A stretch of DNA of 64,000 nucleotides from Gnetum montanum. Lineage: Eukaryota; Streptophyta; Gnetopsida; Gnetales; Gnetaceae. The notes below the pieces were generated by a model. That model ran no database searches and had not been told where the DNA came from. It saw only the letters and a list, made by a program, of their open reading frames with translations. The translations under genes and the position numbers were made by a program. Where the stretch lies: assembly GCA_015680685.1 (NCBI GenBank), contig MNCI01018936.1, positions 124,001 to 188,000 of the forward strand, in the 5' to 3' direction. Of the stretch, positions 46,500-57,585 are shown in pieces. Within the stretch, counting starts at the first letter, position 1, and every line of letters starts with the position of its first letter.

Positions 46500-48606
46500 A
46501 AATTTTAAAATTAAAGAAAATAAAAAGTGGTTATTTATCCTGCTTGTTACTAGAATGGGGGATATCCCCCATAACTAAAGGGTTGAGGATGACAAGGATT
46601 AATAAATGAAAGATGAGGATCCTTGCATGTTGGAAATATTGGGACCCAGTCATACTTACCCCATCAGGGTTCACACACTTGATTATAATCAGCATAGTGG
46701 GGCAATTTGTAAGATGTGGTTCTTGGGTAAAGAGTTGACCCATTATGATTTTTGTGACCGTTAGATGGTATGCAAGGATCGGGACATTGCCCTTCATGCC
46801 TGTGTTCATTTGGTCATATGGTTGTTGGAGTGTTGGTTGGTGGCCCTGATGAAGTAACATGAGGTGTTGGGTTCAAAGATAAGGGTGCACCATAGTGTGG
46901 GACTTGTGTTGAGTTGGAGGATGTAGTGGCCTCAGAATTGTGTTGTCCCTTATTACGGTCATGTTTAAAGAAGGGACGCTTTTGATGTTGAGGAGGCATT
47001 TCACTGCTATTAGTAATATTAGCACAAGTGATGTTCATGGGTTGTTGCTGTGGTGTAGACACCTTAGGAACAATTTGTGGCGATGTAGAAGGAGGGAAAG
47101 GATGAGAATGTTGGAAATTAGGAGAAGTGTAAGGTGCACAAGGCGGTGGTTGTGTTGAGGACATGGGTTGATAGTATTGAGGAGAATGGTAATGTGGTGA
47201 GATAGAGTATGTTGGCCTAGTTGGGAACACAAGATGTTGAACTAGATAAGCATTTGGGTTCAGATAATACGAAGGGTGTCTCCAGTTTAGGGGTGGCTTC
47301 CCCCATGACTAGGATTGTTGCCACTATGATCGAACATAGTATCTCTATATGAACTCTAGGTGTAAAATGTTTCCCCAATGCTCATATAGATGTAACAAGA
47401 TTGGGCATTGACCCTTGGGGTGATCGTATAGGCAAATGTTGCATTCATACGTATGATTGGTAGTTGAACTCTTATTTTCTTCACTCCTTCTCTCCGATTG
47501 TCTAATGATATTTTGTCTTGTTTCTCAGGTTGTTAGAACTCTATCTCCAATAATATCGATAAATTCTCCACACTTTTTATATGTCCATTTCAACATCTTA
47601 GTAATCTTTGCCTTGACTTCCTCTAATGATTGTTGTACTAGCAAAGATGGTTCTTTCTCCTTGTGATAGGTTGATTTCTCGTTTTTGTGATTATGGACCC
47701 TTGTTGAGTTGAGGTTCTGGTCCCATTGATGTTTTTCAACACTCTCCCATCTAGCCATTTCTCCTTCTTATTTTGCTACCCACTTAATAAGCTCTTGGAC
47801 TTGATGGGTTCGTAGTTTGTATAGTTCACCTTGGGCATACATTCCTAAGGTCTCTCTTGTTTCATCACATAGCCCATCATTGATATGGTACATTAGCCTT
47901 TCCTCGGAGAACTCATGGCCTGGACAGTTGTTTAATAGTGCATAATATCTTTCTAAGGCCATGTTCAAGGGTTCATGTTGTGCTTGTTTCCACTCTTGGA
48001 TTTGTTTCCTCAAGGCTGACACTCTTGCGTAGGTTTGATATCTTTCGTTAAAGAGTTCTACCATTGTTGGCCAACGTCGTATTGAATTTCATTTTAACAA
48101 TCTATACCATGCTTTTGCTTCACCAACGAGTGTCATAGAAAAGAGCTTGAGTTTTTGCACACCATTATCAATGTTGTTCCATGTACAGGCATCGTAGAAG
48201 GCTTGTAAATGTTGATGCTAATCTAAGTCATAGCCTCCTGAGAAATTAGGGAAGTTGTTTAAATCAAGCCTGGGTAGACAGCTCTCATTACGATGCCTAC
48301 GGGAGATTCGAACAGCCTCTTGTATTTGCGTTAAGCTTGTAGTGGCCAATGGGGGTTCATTGTCATCGGGTAAGTTATGCTTTCGTGCGTTGGGATGACG
48401 TTGCTTTCATTTATGTTTATAAGAAACCCCCACCTTAGGTTGCTTACTCCAATCCTCATTGTCATATAGTTCGTTGGTTCTCCAATGAACTTCCTCACTA
48501 GGTGTGGCATTATTGTAGTCCTATAGGAGAGGCATGGTTGTGAAATTGTGTGTGAATTTATATGTGACTTTTTATAATTATTTCTTTCTAAAAGATATAT
48601 CGTCAC
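46500..48606 (-). pseudogene. gag of element B
   Basis: The core (47768-48064) reads ELFNERYQTYARVSALRKQI, NCPGHEFSEERLMYHINDGL and VQELIKWVAK, a recognisable retrotransposon gag core. It continues through 47525-47758 (charged, K/E-rich) into a P/S/Q/H-rich tail (46814-47230) and 46531-46860. The N-terminal piece is at 48331-48606. Few stops interrupt it, in keeping with the age of the element. No CCHC knuckle was seen. The tail coding strand is clear: plus-strand frames here have no motif. Confidence 0.75.
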
Positions 48607-48656
48607 TTCCTGTACAGTGACCTTGTATGATATAACTAATCTAGATAACTAGCACC

Positions 48657-48675
48657 GTCCTCGGCAATGGTGCCA
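48657..48675 (-). promoter_or_regulatory. primer-binding site of element B
   Basis: Minus strand TGGCACCATTGCCGAGGAC, one base inside the LTR. It matches the TGGCGCCGTTGCCGGGGAC-type plant gypsy site (tRNA-Asp type) with three G-to-A changes. Confidence 0.8.
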
Positions 48676-48676
48676 A

Positions 48677-49509
48677 TGATGAGTGGTGACATACCCCTAC
48701 ACTCAACCATACAAATACGAGCGTTACACGCGCGATCCGGTCGAACTCCATAGACGGACTAGTTGTGGCATCTAGACAGTTAGCCTTAGGTCACAGTTGG
48801 CTATCTTCCCACCTAGACTAGTATTAGCTTTGTCACGTATGGTTTAGTCCAGAGTGGGGTGTATGATGTGTTTTCTAATCTAATGCTACTCCTGAAGGCA
48901 ATGGAAGATAATATTAACTAAGCTAAGGGAGAAAGGGTGAGAAGAATCTACCTAGCCTAAGTGCGATGAGCATCCGTTCCTTGATTATCCGTACACACCT
49001 TGGACTTTGTGCATGACTACCACTGGGATTACCAAGCGTAGTTCCTAGGTACGCTACTAGGTTACCAAGTAGTCACACTTAAATACTCGTAATCAATTCG
49101 TACTCATTCCGTGATTACTAAGAGTTTAAGGGTGAGAGATATTAACTAAGAAAGCAATAAATGACAATTAAATAAATAATTAATCTAAGTGAATGCTATA
49201 ATGATGAAGTAATCTCGATCTTTATTTCCGATCATGTGCATGTCCAAGTACGTCACACTTGAATAAAGGATGTCGTATAATTACAATCACCACACTATGG
49301 GCATACACTGGGAGGAAAAAGGGTTGAGAGAAAGAAATTAAAACACTTAAACTAAAACTAAACTTACTTCCTACTTCCTATTATTGACTCATCTATCTAC
49401 CTCTTATTTATAGATGAAGAGATAGGCTATGATATCGCGTATGCGATATCATAGTTGGGCTGCGATATCATATACGTGATATCGAGGTCGCCCAAATGAT
49501 GACTCATCA
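48677..49509 (-). repeat. 5' LTR of element B
   Basis: Same as 40925-41725 but with an extra palindromic block. It has GATATCGC arms around GTAT at 49431-49450 and a second inverted repeat with CGATATCA/TGATATCG arms at 49463-49484. TATA on the minus strand is at about 49404-49412. Confidence 0.85.
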
Positions 49510-49510
49510 C

Positions 49511-49730
49511 TTTTCATGACATCTCTAACAACTATACCCTAATGTTGATGGACGGAAATAATATCTTATAACAATAAATAATTTAAAGGTTGCATGATAC
49601 CTCTCATTAAAAGCACCTCTATGTACCATGTAATTTGTTTCAAGTAATGGATTCAAATCATGAAAGTATACCCTAGTGATTAGACTAATAAGTCATGGCC
49701 CCCAACCTAGCATGGGTGATGTTGGCATCA
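49511..49730 (-). repeat. 5' LTR of element E, outer part
   Basis: Continues the LTR after element B and ends GTTGGCATCA, matching the end of the left copy at 34184. 49731-50192 beyond it is AT-rich with no recognised feature. Confidence 0.75.
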
Positions 49731-50480
49731 ACAGATCCAAAAGTAAGTCATTTGTAATTTGGTCCAATTTCTTAAAGAGGAAGAAAAGGCCATCCAAAAG
49801 GTTATAATAAAATCATAGAAAAAATACTACAAAGAAGGGATAGGTTGCGATTTAAGTAGTAATACATAACAGGTGAAGATGTGGATCTCTAAGGAATTTG
49901 ATAAGGCCCAACCCACATAAGATTGACCAACTAAGAAAACTCCCATGAAGACCTATCATAAGTAACAAGCAAATGCAAGCATTGTAAGGATATAGCCAAG
50001 AAGAAGAAAATACTTACAAAGAAGTATTTTATAAAGTCTAGTGGAGTTAAGCCAGTGATGACTTAATGAAGTACGAGAGAAGTTTATGAAGTTAAGTTCA
50101 GGAGAAACTTAGTGAAGTATAGTGGACTAAGTTCCAATACAATATTTCGTAATAGATTGAGTTATGAATGACACTCCTAAGAATATTGTATCTTTTTTTT
50201 TTTAGGAAAAGATCGAGCGAAATCTATTCCAAAAAAGAGAATGCGCTACGCCTGCAACATAGCGTGGGCCAGTAATCGTGGCCCCACAGCAAGAGCCCCC
50301 AGGACCGCAAGGGACGGACCACATACCACCCCGCACTCAGCGTAGAATCCCACGTCCCAGGGGGACCGTATACCAAGAGACAAGGAAGCAAAGCAGCTGG
50401 GAAAAGATACAGAGACAGAAAACAAAAAACAAAAACGGAAACAGAAGCCGATCCTGCAGCACCAGCAGAAGCCCGCAGAA

Positions 50481-53400
50481 CTACCCGCCGGGTTGCTGCA
50501 GGTCAGCTTGTCCATGCTCAGCCAACTGCGCAGCGAGGCGGCGCCGATTCTCTGTGATCAGCTGAGCAATTCCCGTCCTGCAATTCTGCAGGATGCCCTC
50601 AAACCAAAGTTGTGATGGTTAAGTATGAGGGGTTGATGTCTGATTCTTCGAGTTGCTGGAAGTGGCGTCCGGTGGGTCCTTCACCTGAGGTGGCCTTGGA
50701 CGATGCTAATCCTGATCAGCGTCCGGGTATTGGATGTTCTGTATCGTGTCTGCCCTAGCGGCAGTTGAATTACCACGTGCCAGCCCCATCGTGCCTGCAG
50801 CCGATCCCTTCGGGCTATGGCTCTGTCTACCACTGGTCCCCGTGGTCGCAGGGTGAGCGCCCCACGCAGGGTCCGCAGCCCTTCTGGGCCAATCTGTATG
50901 GGTGCTCCCGTCCCTCGCGATCGTAATCTCCTGCCAAAGCTTCCTGAACCTGGCACATAACGAAGCCGGGGGGCAGGCCACGTCTGTGAAGACGGAAGCA
51001 TTGCGGGCCTTCCACAGAATCCAAAGTGCGGTGAGGGTTGGCGGGTTACCGGAAATCTTGATGGGGTGTAAACCACATGTGTGCCAAAATTGTCGGGTGA
51101 CGTGACATTCCTGCATGAAATGCTGCAGCGTCTCAGCAACATGATTGCACAGGGGGCAATGTGGACTAATCCCCAGGCCTCTGCACTGTACGAACATCCG
51201 AACGGGAAGGGCCTTGTGAAGGATCAGCCACCCAAACACCTTGATCTTCTCTGGGATTGACCCCCGCCAGAGTAGTCGCCAGTGTGGGTCCGGTGGGAAC
51301 CGCGCCCTGAGGTACTGTCAGGGATGAAGGGGTTCGTCAGCGCCCCCCATCGCCACCACGTGTGCACATAGGTGCTTCCAAACAAGAGAGTCCGAGCTAG
51401 TAGCCCTCCAGGGCCGATATTTCCGTCACAGAAGCTGTGCCCAGGTGGAGGGGTCCTCCTGTGTGGTGGATAGTCTCCAAACCAAGCGCTGCCGCCCCAG
51501 CGCAACCTCCTCCGTGAAGGGGAGAATGCTGACCCCCCCGGCCTCGCGAGGCCGCGCAGTGGTGGCCCAATCCACCAGGTGCATCTTCGCCCCCCCCTTC
51601 CCGCCCGACCAAACGAAGTTGCGCAGGATCGCGTCAATCTTTGTGACGACGCAGGCCGGTAGGTCAGCGATTGAGGCCCCGAATCTGGTCATCACCCCAA
51701 GCATCGCGGTTGCCAGCACGATCTTTCCTTTATGGGAGAGGAATTGATTCGTCCAATGAACCGTGCGTTGCTGAATTCGCATCAGTAAGGCCTGCCAGGT
51801 TTTTCTTTTATGCCAGTTGTGGATGGGGATGCCCAGATATCGATCCTCCCCCGCCCCTGGCAGAATCCCCAGGATTTGAATAATTCTGCTGCGCACTGTC
51901 TGGTGCGTGTGTGTGAAGTACAGCGCGGACTTCCCAGTGTTCATTTGTAACCCGACCTCCCGCTGGAACCGGTCAAGCGCCCTCATCAGCGCCTTGACCT
52001 GCGGCACGGCAACCCTGACATAGATCATGGTGTCATCCGCGTAATGGGCGGTGAGGCAACGCACACCATGTATGTCTAGACCCAGGACGCCTTCGGCCAT
52101 ACAATAACTTTGCAGGAGATCCATTAGCATAAGAAAGAGGAGGGGGGATAGGGGATTGGCTTGCCGCAGGCCACGGCCAGTCCCCTGGAAGCCCCATAAG
52201 TGCCCATCAATATCCAGGGAGTACCGGCCACTCCTTTGTATCTGTAAGCAGAGCTCCACGAAGTCTCGATCCAAACCTTTGGCAATCATCACTTTCCGTA
52301 GGGCTACCCAGCTAACGGTGTCATAGGCCTTCGTGATGTCTAGCTTGATGCAGAGGCCTGGAAATTTCACGCGGCGAAGAGAGTGCTGGATTTCCTGCAG
52401 TAACAGAACCTGATCCTGAAGGTGGCGGCCCGTAATGAACGCAGCCTGGGTTTTCCCCACCAAACAGGGCATGAGAGGGCGCAGTCTGGCAACAAGCATA
52501 CGGGAGAACAGCTTGAGAAGCGAGTTGCAGACACCAATGGGCCGAAAGTGCCCCAGTGCAGCGGGTGTCTCGGTTTTAGGCATGAGGACCACGCGGGAGC
52601 AGTTTATTTCTTTGCAAACCTGCCTCCAGACCAGCATGTGGTTAAAAGCATCAAGAAGGTTCGCGCCTAGTACCTCTTCATACTCACAGAAGAATTCAAT
52701 GGGCCAGCCATCCGGTCCAGGCGCCTTATTCGCCTGCATATCTTTCAACGTGTCGCGAAGTTCCTGACGGATAAAGGGGGAAAGCAGCCGCACGTTTTCT
52801 GTTTGGGTCACGACCTGCAGGATGGGCACGGAGATCGGGTCAGTGGCCTGCCACGCCCATACCTGTTGCCAGTAGCGCTGTAGTCCATCCACTCCAGCTT
52901 GAGAGGGCGTCTGCGTGTCTTGCAGCAAACATTGCAGGGGACGATAGTGTTTTCTGCGATGCTCCACCGCCTCGGAAAAGAAAAATTTCTTATGTCTGTC
53001 CCACGATTGCAGCCACTGAATCCGAGCCCGTTGTCGCCAATATTCTTCCTCTTCGTGGTGTAATACCTACAGCCTCGCTAGGAGGGCGAGCTCATCGTTA
53101 TTCGTGTCAGTGCTCTGTTCCTGTTTGGCCTATATCTCCCCTAACGGCGTCTGGATCCGACCTCGCTGTTCACTGAAATTATATTTTGCATCTTTGGGGA
53201 GGTATTTTATTTTCTGTTTCAGCAGCTGTAATGCGTTCCGCAGGAATTCACGTGGGTCCTCCTGTCGCACCATGGGCTACGCCTGCCACGTCGTGTGCTA
53301 CGCCTGCTGCCTCGAGTCTCGCGCCTGCCGCGTTGCCTGCCACGTCGGGTGCTGCGCCTGCCTCCTCGCGTCCTGCGTCTGCCTCGGCGTGTGCGCCTGC

Positions 53401-54254
53401 CACCTCGTATGTTGCGCCTGCCGCGTCGTGTACTGGGTCTGCCTTGCTTGTGCCGCTCCCGCCTCGCCTGGGTAACTGGCCCAAATTTCCCGCACCATCC
53501 CTTCCAGCCACGCCTTTCGAAGCCACAAGCGCTCAAATCTGAACGGCCAAGGGCTCTGCACCATGTGTCTGTCCACCTGGCAGAAAATAGCCCGGTGATC
53601 TGAAGCCATTCTGACCCCACCATACGCGTGCATGTTCCATCCGGTGAGTAGAAACTGGCTAACCCAGGCCCGGTCAATCCTGGACTGAACCCACGCAGCT
53701 CCGTGATGCCGGTTGCTCCAGGTGTACCGACAGCCTGTGAGTTCCAGATCCGTGAGGGCCTTGCTTTGCAGCAGCGCGTGGAAGTCAGATGCCCCCGGGG
53801 GCTCCGCCATGGAATCCCCAGACTTCTCCCAACAATACAATCTCTGATTAAAGTCTCCAATTAGCAGCCACGCCGCTTCGTCTGGCACCTGTCCTGCCAC
53901 ACGTTCCAGCTCCTGCAACCGCTCCTTCCACCCTTGGGCGCCATACACATTGGTGATCCAGATGTCCAGCCTGGGCAGGTGGACCGTGATGCACCAATCC
54001 GACATGTCTCGGACGATTGAGGCCTCCCTGGTGAGGACCACAAGACCTCCGGCACGTCCCCGGCTCGGTACTAGATGGCTGTGCCACCCTGGCCAATCCA
54101 ACACCCAAGCCTCAGACAGCTGGAGTTTAGTTTCCTGTAAACAGACTATATCACACCTTTCATCTACCACCATGCATCGTAGGGTATGGCGTTTGTACGG
54201 GGTACCCTGGCCCTGACAGTTCCATGAGAGAACCTTCATGGAGACAGATGTCAT
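50481..54254 (-). pseudogene. LINE ORF2: endonuclease, reverse transcriptase, zinc finger
   Basis: One frame runs from ATG 54254 to TAG 50481, about 1,257 codons, near the usual L1 ORF2 length. The endonuclease keeps its key motifs: LSWNCQGQG, CLQETKL, IGDFNQ and SDHRAIF. RT keeps ANKAPGPDGWP, FRPIGVCNSLLK, KLDITKAYDTVSW, GLRQANPLSPLLF and HYADDTMIY (catalytic ADD). The C-terminal region holds CPLCNHVAETLQHFMQEC, the reverse-transcriptase zinc-binding type. I trace six internal stops: four TAG (two within and after the repeat near 53298-53275, then near 53130 and 53075) and two TGA (51425 and 51325 area), each explained by CAG-to-TAG or CGA-to-TGA. A 21-base minisatellite lies in frame between endonuclease and RT. 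Confidence 0.88.
53265..53475 (-). repeat. 21-base minisatellite inside LINE ORF2
   Basis: About nine degenerate units of the type CGCCTGCCRCGTCGTGTGCTG on the plus strand. In the ORF2 frame they encode a Q/R/T/A-rich heptad repeat (for example ARQTQYTTRQAQHTRWQAH). The repeat separates a normal endonuclease end (MVREIWASYPG) from the helical start of the RT region (FLRNALQLLKQKIKYL). Overlapping plus- and minus-strand frames here (53186-53603) come from the repeat. Confidence 0.75.
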
Positions 54255-54259
54255 TGGTA

Positions 54260-55654
54260 TACCTCCTAGAGTGTGGGCTGCAAGCCCAGATCAACAAAGA
54301 GCTGTGCGGCCTTGTGTCACCGGGTGCTGTGTTCTGTTTTGCCCATCGTGACCACTGGCAGCGGCCTCAGGAACCCATATTCTTTCTGCGGCTTGTTTTT
54401 CAAGGGAGGGGAAGAAGGCCGAGCTGTCCCGCGGCTCGTATTGATCCAGTCAGTAGCTGGAGGGGGCGACAGAGCCTCGCCTTCTGGGCCTCCCTCCATG
54501 GGGAGCGACCGCCTCTGTTCTATGGGGGGCTGAGTCCCCCCTCCGACCAGAGCATGCAGGTAAGGTGCGTTAGTGGTGTTAATGGCCTCCCTGGCCGTCC
54601 CTGCCAGACCCTTCCCGCGCCCTGCCAACATAACCTGCATCCCCAGCCTCTCTGGGCCGATTTGTGTCCCACCTTTCGCAGCGGTATGAGTCCCCCCTGC
54701 GTGTGGCGGGCCAGCCCTGGTACCTCCCGCCAGACCACGTCCTTTCTTGCCAACCAGGTGCCATCCGCCCTCTGGATCGCGGGTCTGATTCGCATTGGCC
54801 AGGCGGCCCCCTGGAGTGGCCCGGGGCCGCTACATATTTTCGAAGTGTATGCGACCTCGCTCCTCTCCTAACTCGGAAGCCAACACCAGCACCTCAGGCT
54901 GTGTCTGCACCTGCAGAGGTCACCAAACGCAGAACCGGGCGTAGCCCATGTGTTCCACGCCCTCTGTAATTTGATCAAATTTGATAAACTCCCCAAACGC
55001 CTGTGCACATGAGATTAGACACTCAGGGGACCACTATTCCAGTGGTAGGTCGTATAATCGGACCCATACTAGCGCCCGTTCAAACAGCTTCGTGTCGCGG
55101 TGGGCTCCCGGGCACCAGGGAGCCAGGGCAAGGCCCCGAGCACCATAGAACCACGGCCCCCCCACCAGCACCTTTTCTCGATCTGCCAGGGAAGCAAAAC
55201 TAAACAGGAGGCGGTCGTCGGCCAGGCATTTGACCATCACTGTGTCTAACTCCCAAGCAGCCCACGCCCAACGTCGGATCAAATCTAGGCGAGGTCATAT
55301 TCCTTCCGACACGAACTTACCAATTAAACTTCGGGCCAGATTGTCCAGCGTATCACGGTCCGGGCTCTGAACTTGGATCCTTAACTCAAGCCCCTCGGTA
55401 GTGGCCCTCTTCTCCGCCGCTTGCTTAGCATCTGCCGTCCGCTTCCATGTTGCGCCCGCGGCGTTAGGGTCAGTGTCAAGGACCTCCTCGTTGCCTTTAG
55501 CGCCAAGATCTGATTGGCCTTGTATTGAGCTCTCCGCACCCTGTGTTAATCCTGCCCCGCCATGAGCTAAACCTGCCGCGTCGTGCACTACCCCTACCGC
55601 TCCCTTTGCAGCCCCTGCCGTGCCGTGTGCTGCTCCATTTGCAGCCCCTGCCAT
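54260..55654 (-). pseudogene. LINE ORF1 (DUF4283-type RNA-binding protein)
   Basis: Starts with a G/A/H heptad-repeat N-terminus encoded by minisatellite, then AGATWKRTADAKQAAEKRAT and, after one stop, a DUF4283-like domain (55034-55282) with KCLADDRLLFSFASLADREK, VLVGGPWFYGARGLALAPW and ALVWVRLYDLPLEYW. DUF4283 is the usual domain of plant L1 ORF1. A following PLRKVGHKSAQ run may be a decayed zinc knuckle. The rest is broken by stops, and the frames on the plus strand (54224-54871, 55003-55203) are shadows. Confidence 0.7.
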
Positions 55655-55690
55655 GCCTTGTGTTGCTCCTTTCCCGACGTGCGATGGAGA
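55540..55690 (-). repeat. 21-base minisatellite at LINE 5' end / ORF1 start
   Basis: About seven units of the same type as the ORF2 repeat (CCTGCCGCGTCGTGCACTA and variants). In ORF1 they read as heptads such as HDAAGLA, HGGAGLT and QGAESSI, a different frame from that used in ORF2. Confidence 0.7.
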
Positions 55691-56125
55691 AATGAATATG
55701 AACCCAAAGAAGATGCACCACTAAGAAAAACAACATCATAGAAACACAAAAATTTCTTTGCAAGAAAGAGTGTGGAGATATAGCAAGCCCAAAGATGATG
55801 TACAAAGTACTAAAATAAGGAATGAATATCAAGTTATGGATTATGTACAATGTAACCCTATTCATCATAAGAGGATTCGTAAGACTTACCATACTCAAAA
55901 TTGCCAAAAATTATGACGAGTAGTCATTATTACAAAGACACCTATGAACCTATGTCTCCATGATATTGATATTACTTTCAGTTACCATTAATAAATCTCT
56001 CTACAAAAGATCATGAAGCATTAACATAATATTCTATTATGAATGCAATGTAAAATCTAACATGGAGAAAAGGGTGTTATAGATTCGAATGGCTCTGAAG
56101 TGACATGCTAGGCACTAAAATTTCA
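55691..56125. other. AT-rich sequence between LINE and RING upstream region
   Basis: No gene seen. It ends with GGGTGTTATAGATTC (56079-56093), similar to the end of the candidate LTR at 29905, so an old LTR end may lie here. Confidence 0.35.
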
Positions 56126-56716
56126 GAATTTTGGAACATAACTATATACATTTTACAGGTTCAAACCCCATATTTTCATGCATGCTAATTTATATGTTTT
56201 CATGGAAAATTAAATTGTATAATACCATTTCAAAGGTCATATACTTTATAGCTATGTGCAGCGTTCGTGATCTCGCGCACACTACGCTGATGCCTGTTTC
56301 ATGCAGTTTGAAAAAAATTCAGCCATTATACTTTTCCCACGCAACATCGTCAATTTGCCATTACAGCTACCACCTCAGCAACGCGTGAGCTCAGTGTCAT
56401 TTCCAAGCTCCAGGCTGCAATTGTATAATCCCCGTCTACGCTTATTTATCTATAAGGTTTGCAGCTTTTCTTTCACGAATTTAGAGATTTTTTGTTTAGC
56501 TATAGCTTTGGGCTGAGTTGAATGGGCGGGATAGATATTTATCATGTCTCTCCACGATTTTTTTTTCCCGTTTTATTTTCGGCAGACAACTGAAGTTGAC
56601 TTTTCAGATACAACCAGATATAATAATTATTTATAAAACGTCAGTCTAATACAAAGGGTTTGCAAATACATGCATCTGCAAACTCATAGTAAAACAATGA
56701 CCAGAAATGTCGTATC

Positions 56717-56782
56717 TAGTATTTTAAAGAGTTCGTGTTCCCTAAGCGTTAGTATTTTAAAGAGTTCGTGTTCCCTCAGCGC
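56717..56782. repeat. 33-base tandem duplication upstream of the RING gene
   Basis: Units 56717-56749 and 56750-56782 begin TAGTATTTTAAAGAGTTCG and differ at two positions. Confidence 0.9.
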
Positions 56783-57465
56783 TAAAAGTGACGTTAATGG
56801 AAAATCGAGAGTAGACATGTCTTTCTTCAGGTCACTACCACAGCGTGCGGCAGTGAGAATGGAGATTTTTTGCCCATTAACTGTAAATTTTAAGCCCTAA
56901 ACGATGAAACACGGGCGGTTCAGTCTCCTCTCTTTTTTACGGAATCACTGCCCTACGCGTAAACGCTATCGCCATAACCTAACTTTGTGACATATATCAA
57001 CATCATAAATTCCCACGGCCTGTGATCTCTTGCCAATACGGAATAACTACAAAAACCATTAAGTAAACGCTTCTGAAATCTGTTCATAGCTATCCATCTT
57101 AAACATGTGTCACCATGTTACTTTGGAGCAATGTTTTTTAAATCACCTGCTTAATGAATAGTCGTGGTCTTAAAACTTTAAGCTCACTTTTACCTCAGCC
57201 TTTGCGTTTATAGAAAAATCTTATTAAGAAATTTTTTCTCACGACAAACCGACTTTCTATTTTCCTGTGCCGTAAAATCATCCACTCATTTCCAACTTAC
57301 ACAGTTCCTAGAGCCGATGCCCCACATTAATTACGAGACCGTAATACGGATAACGGGGTTCTTGAAATCTCTGAACTTTTGAATACGTCAATTCCAGGCC
57401 TACTGAATTAAAAGGCAGCGCACGACCCGGTTTACACGAGCCTTGGCAATGGAAGTTTGTTGCCG

Positions 57466-57473
57466 TATAAATA
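57466..57473 (+). promoter_or_regulatory. TATA box of the RING-H2 gene
   Basis: GCCGTATAAATACCAGC, 113 bases before the ATG. A start of transcription near 57500 would give a leader of about 85 bases. No intron signals are needed. Confidence 0.7.
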
Positions 57474-57585
57474 CCAGCAACATGTCATTGTTGCCAGAAA
57501 AACACAAAGTCAGAAACAAAAGACACAGACACACTGCTTTTGATTCTGTGTCGCCTGCTGCGGTGAACGACGAGATCGCTTGAAA

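Larger units (their letters stand above)
40925..49509 (-). mobile_element. Non-autonomous gypsy-type element B (gag plus accessory ORF, no pol)
   Basis: LTRs at 40925-41725 and 48677-49509 (over 90% identical by eye) start TGATGAGTGGTGA and end GATGACTCATCA, with a CTTTT duplication outside. On the minus strand the order is 5' LTR, primer-binding site, gag, spacer with an internal promoter-like module, a long accessory ORF, polypurine tract, 3' LTR. I find no protease, RT, RNase H or integrase motif in the 6.95-kb interior. It is the youngest of the LTR insertions here by LTR similarity. Its LTR and gag relate it to elements C and D. Confidence 0.82.
32560..49730 (-). mobile_element. Ty3/gypsy element E with internally deleted pol
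   Basis: Direct repeats at 32560-34184 (3' LTR, truncated at its outer end) and 39377-40924 plus 49511-49730 (5' LTR, split by element B) flank minus-strand gag, protease, a short RT start and the integrase C-terminus. Between gag and LTR the minus strand has TGGTAGTAGAACAAGGG, and next to the 3' LTR a purine-rich TTTGGGGGCTAAGTGC, a primer site and polypurine tract in the right places. By eye the LTRs are about 88% identical. The central enzymatic part of pol is missing, so E could not move on its own. Confidence 0.8.
50193..55690 (-). mobile_element. L1-type LINE
   Basis: On the minus strand: ORF1 (54260-55654), ORF2 with endonuclease, reverse transcriptase and zinc-finger region (50481-54254), and a poly-A tail seen as T(11) at 50193-50203. 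The interior is clearly GC-rich while both flanks are AT-rich. The 5' end is put near 55690 where GC-rich sequence stops; a target duplication was not convincing ('aagaatattg' against 'aatgaatatg'). Frame breaks are few, so this is better preserved than the neighbouring gypsy elements. Confidence 0.88.

Noticed and set aside
53186-53860. Several open frames on both strands around the minisatellite
   Set aside because: A repeat with a length divisible by three keeps many frames open; only the ORF2 frame joins to conserved domains on both sides.
56155-56170. GGTTCAAACCCC as a pol III B box
   Set aside because: No A box at a suitable distance upstream and no tRNA fold.
57580-57585. Extending the RING protein two codons to a TTG
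   Set aside because: Nuclear plant genes start at ATG; the first ATG in frame is 57586.
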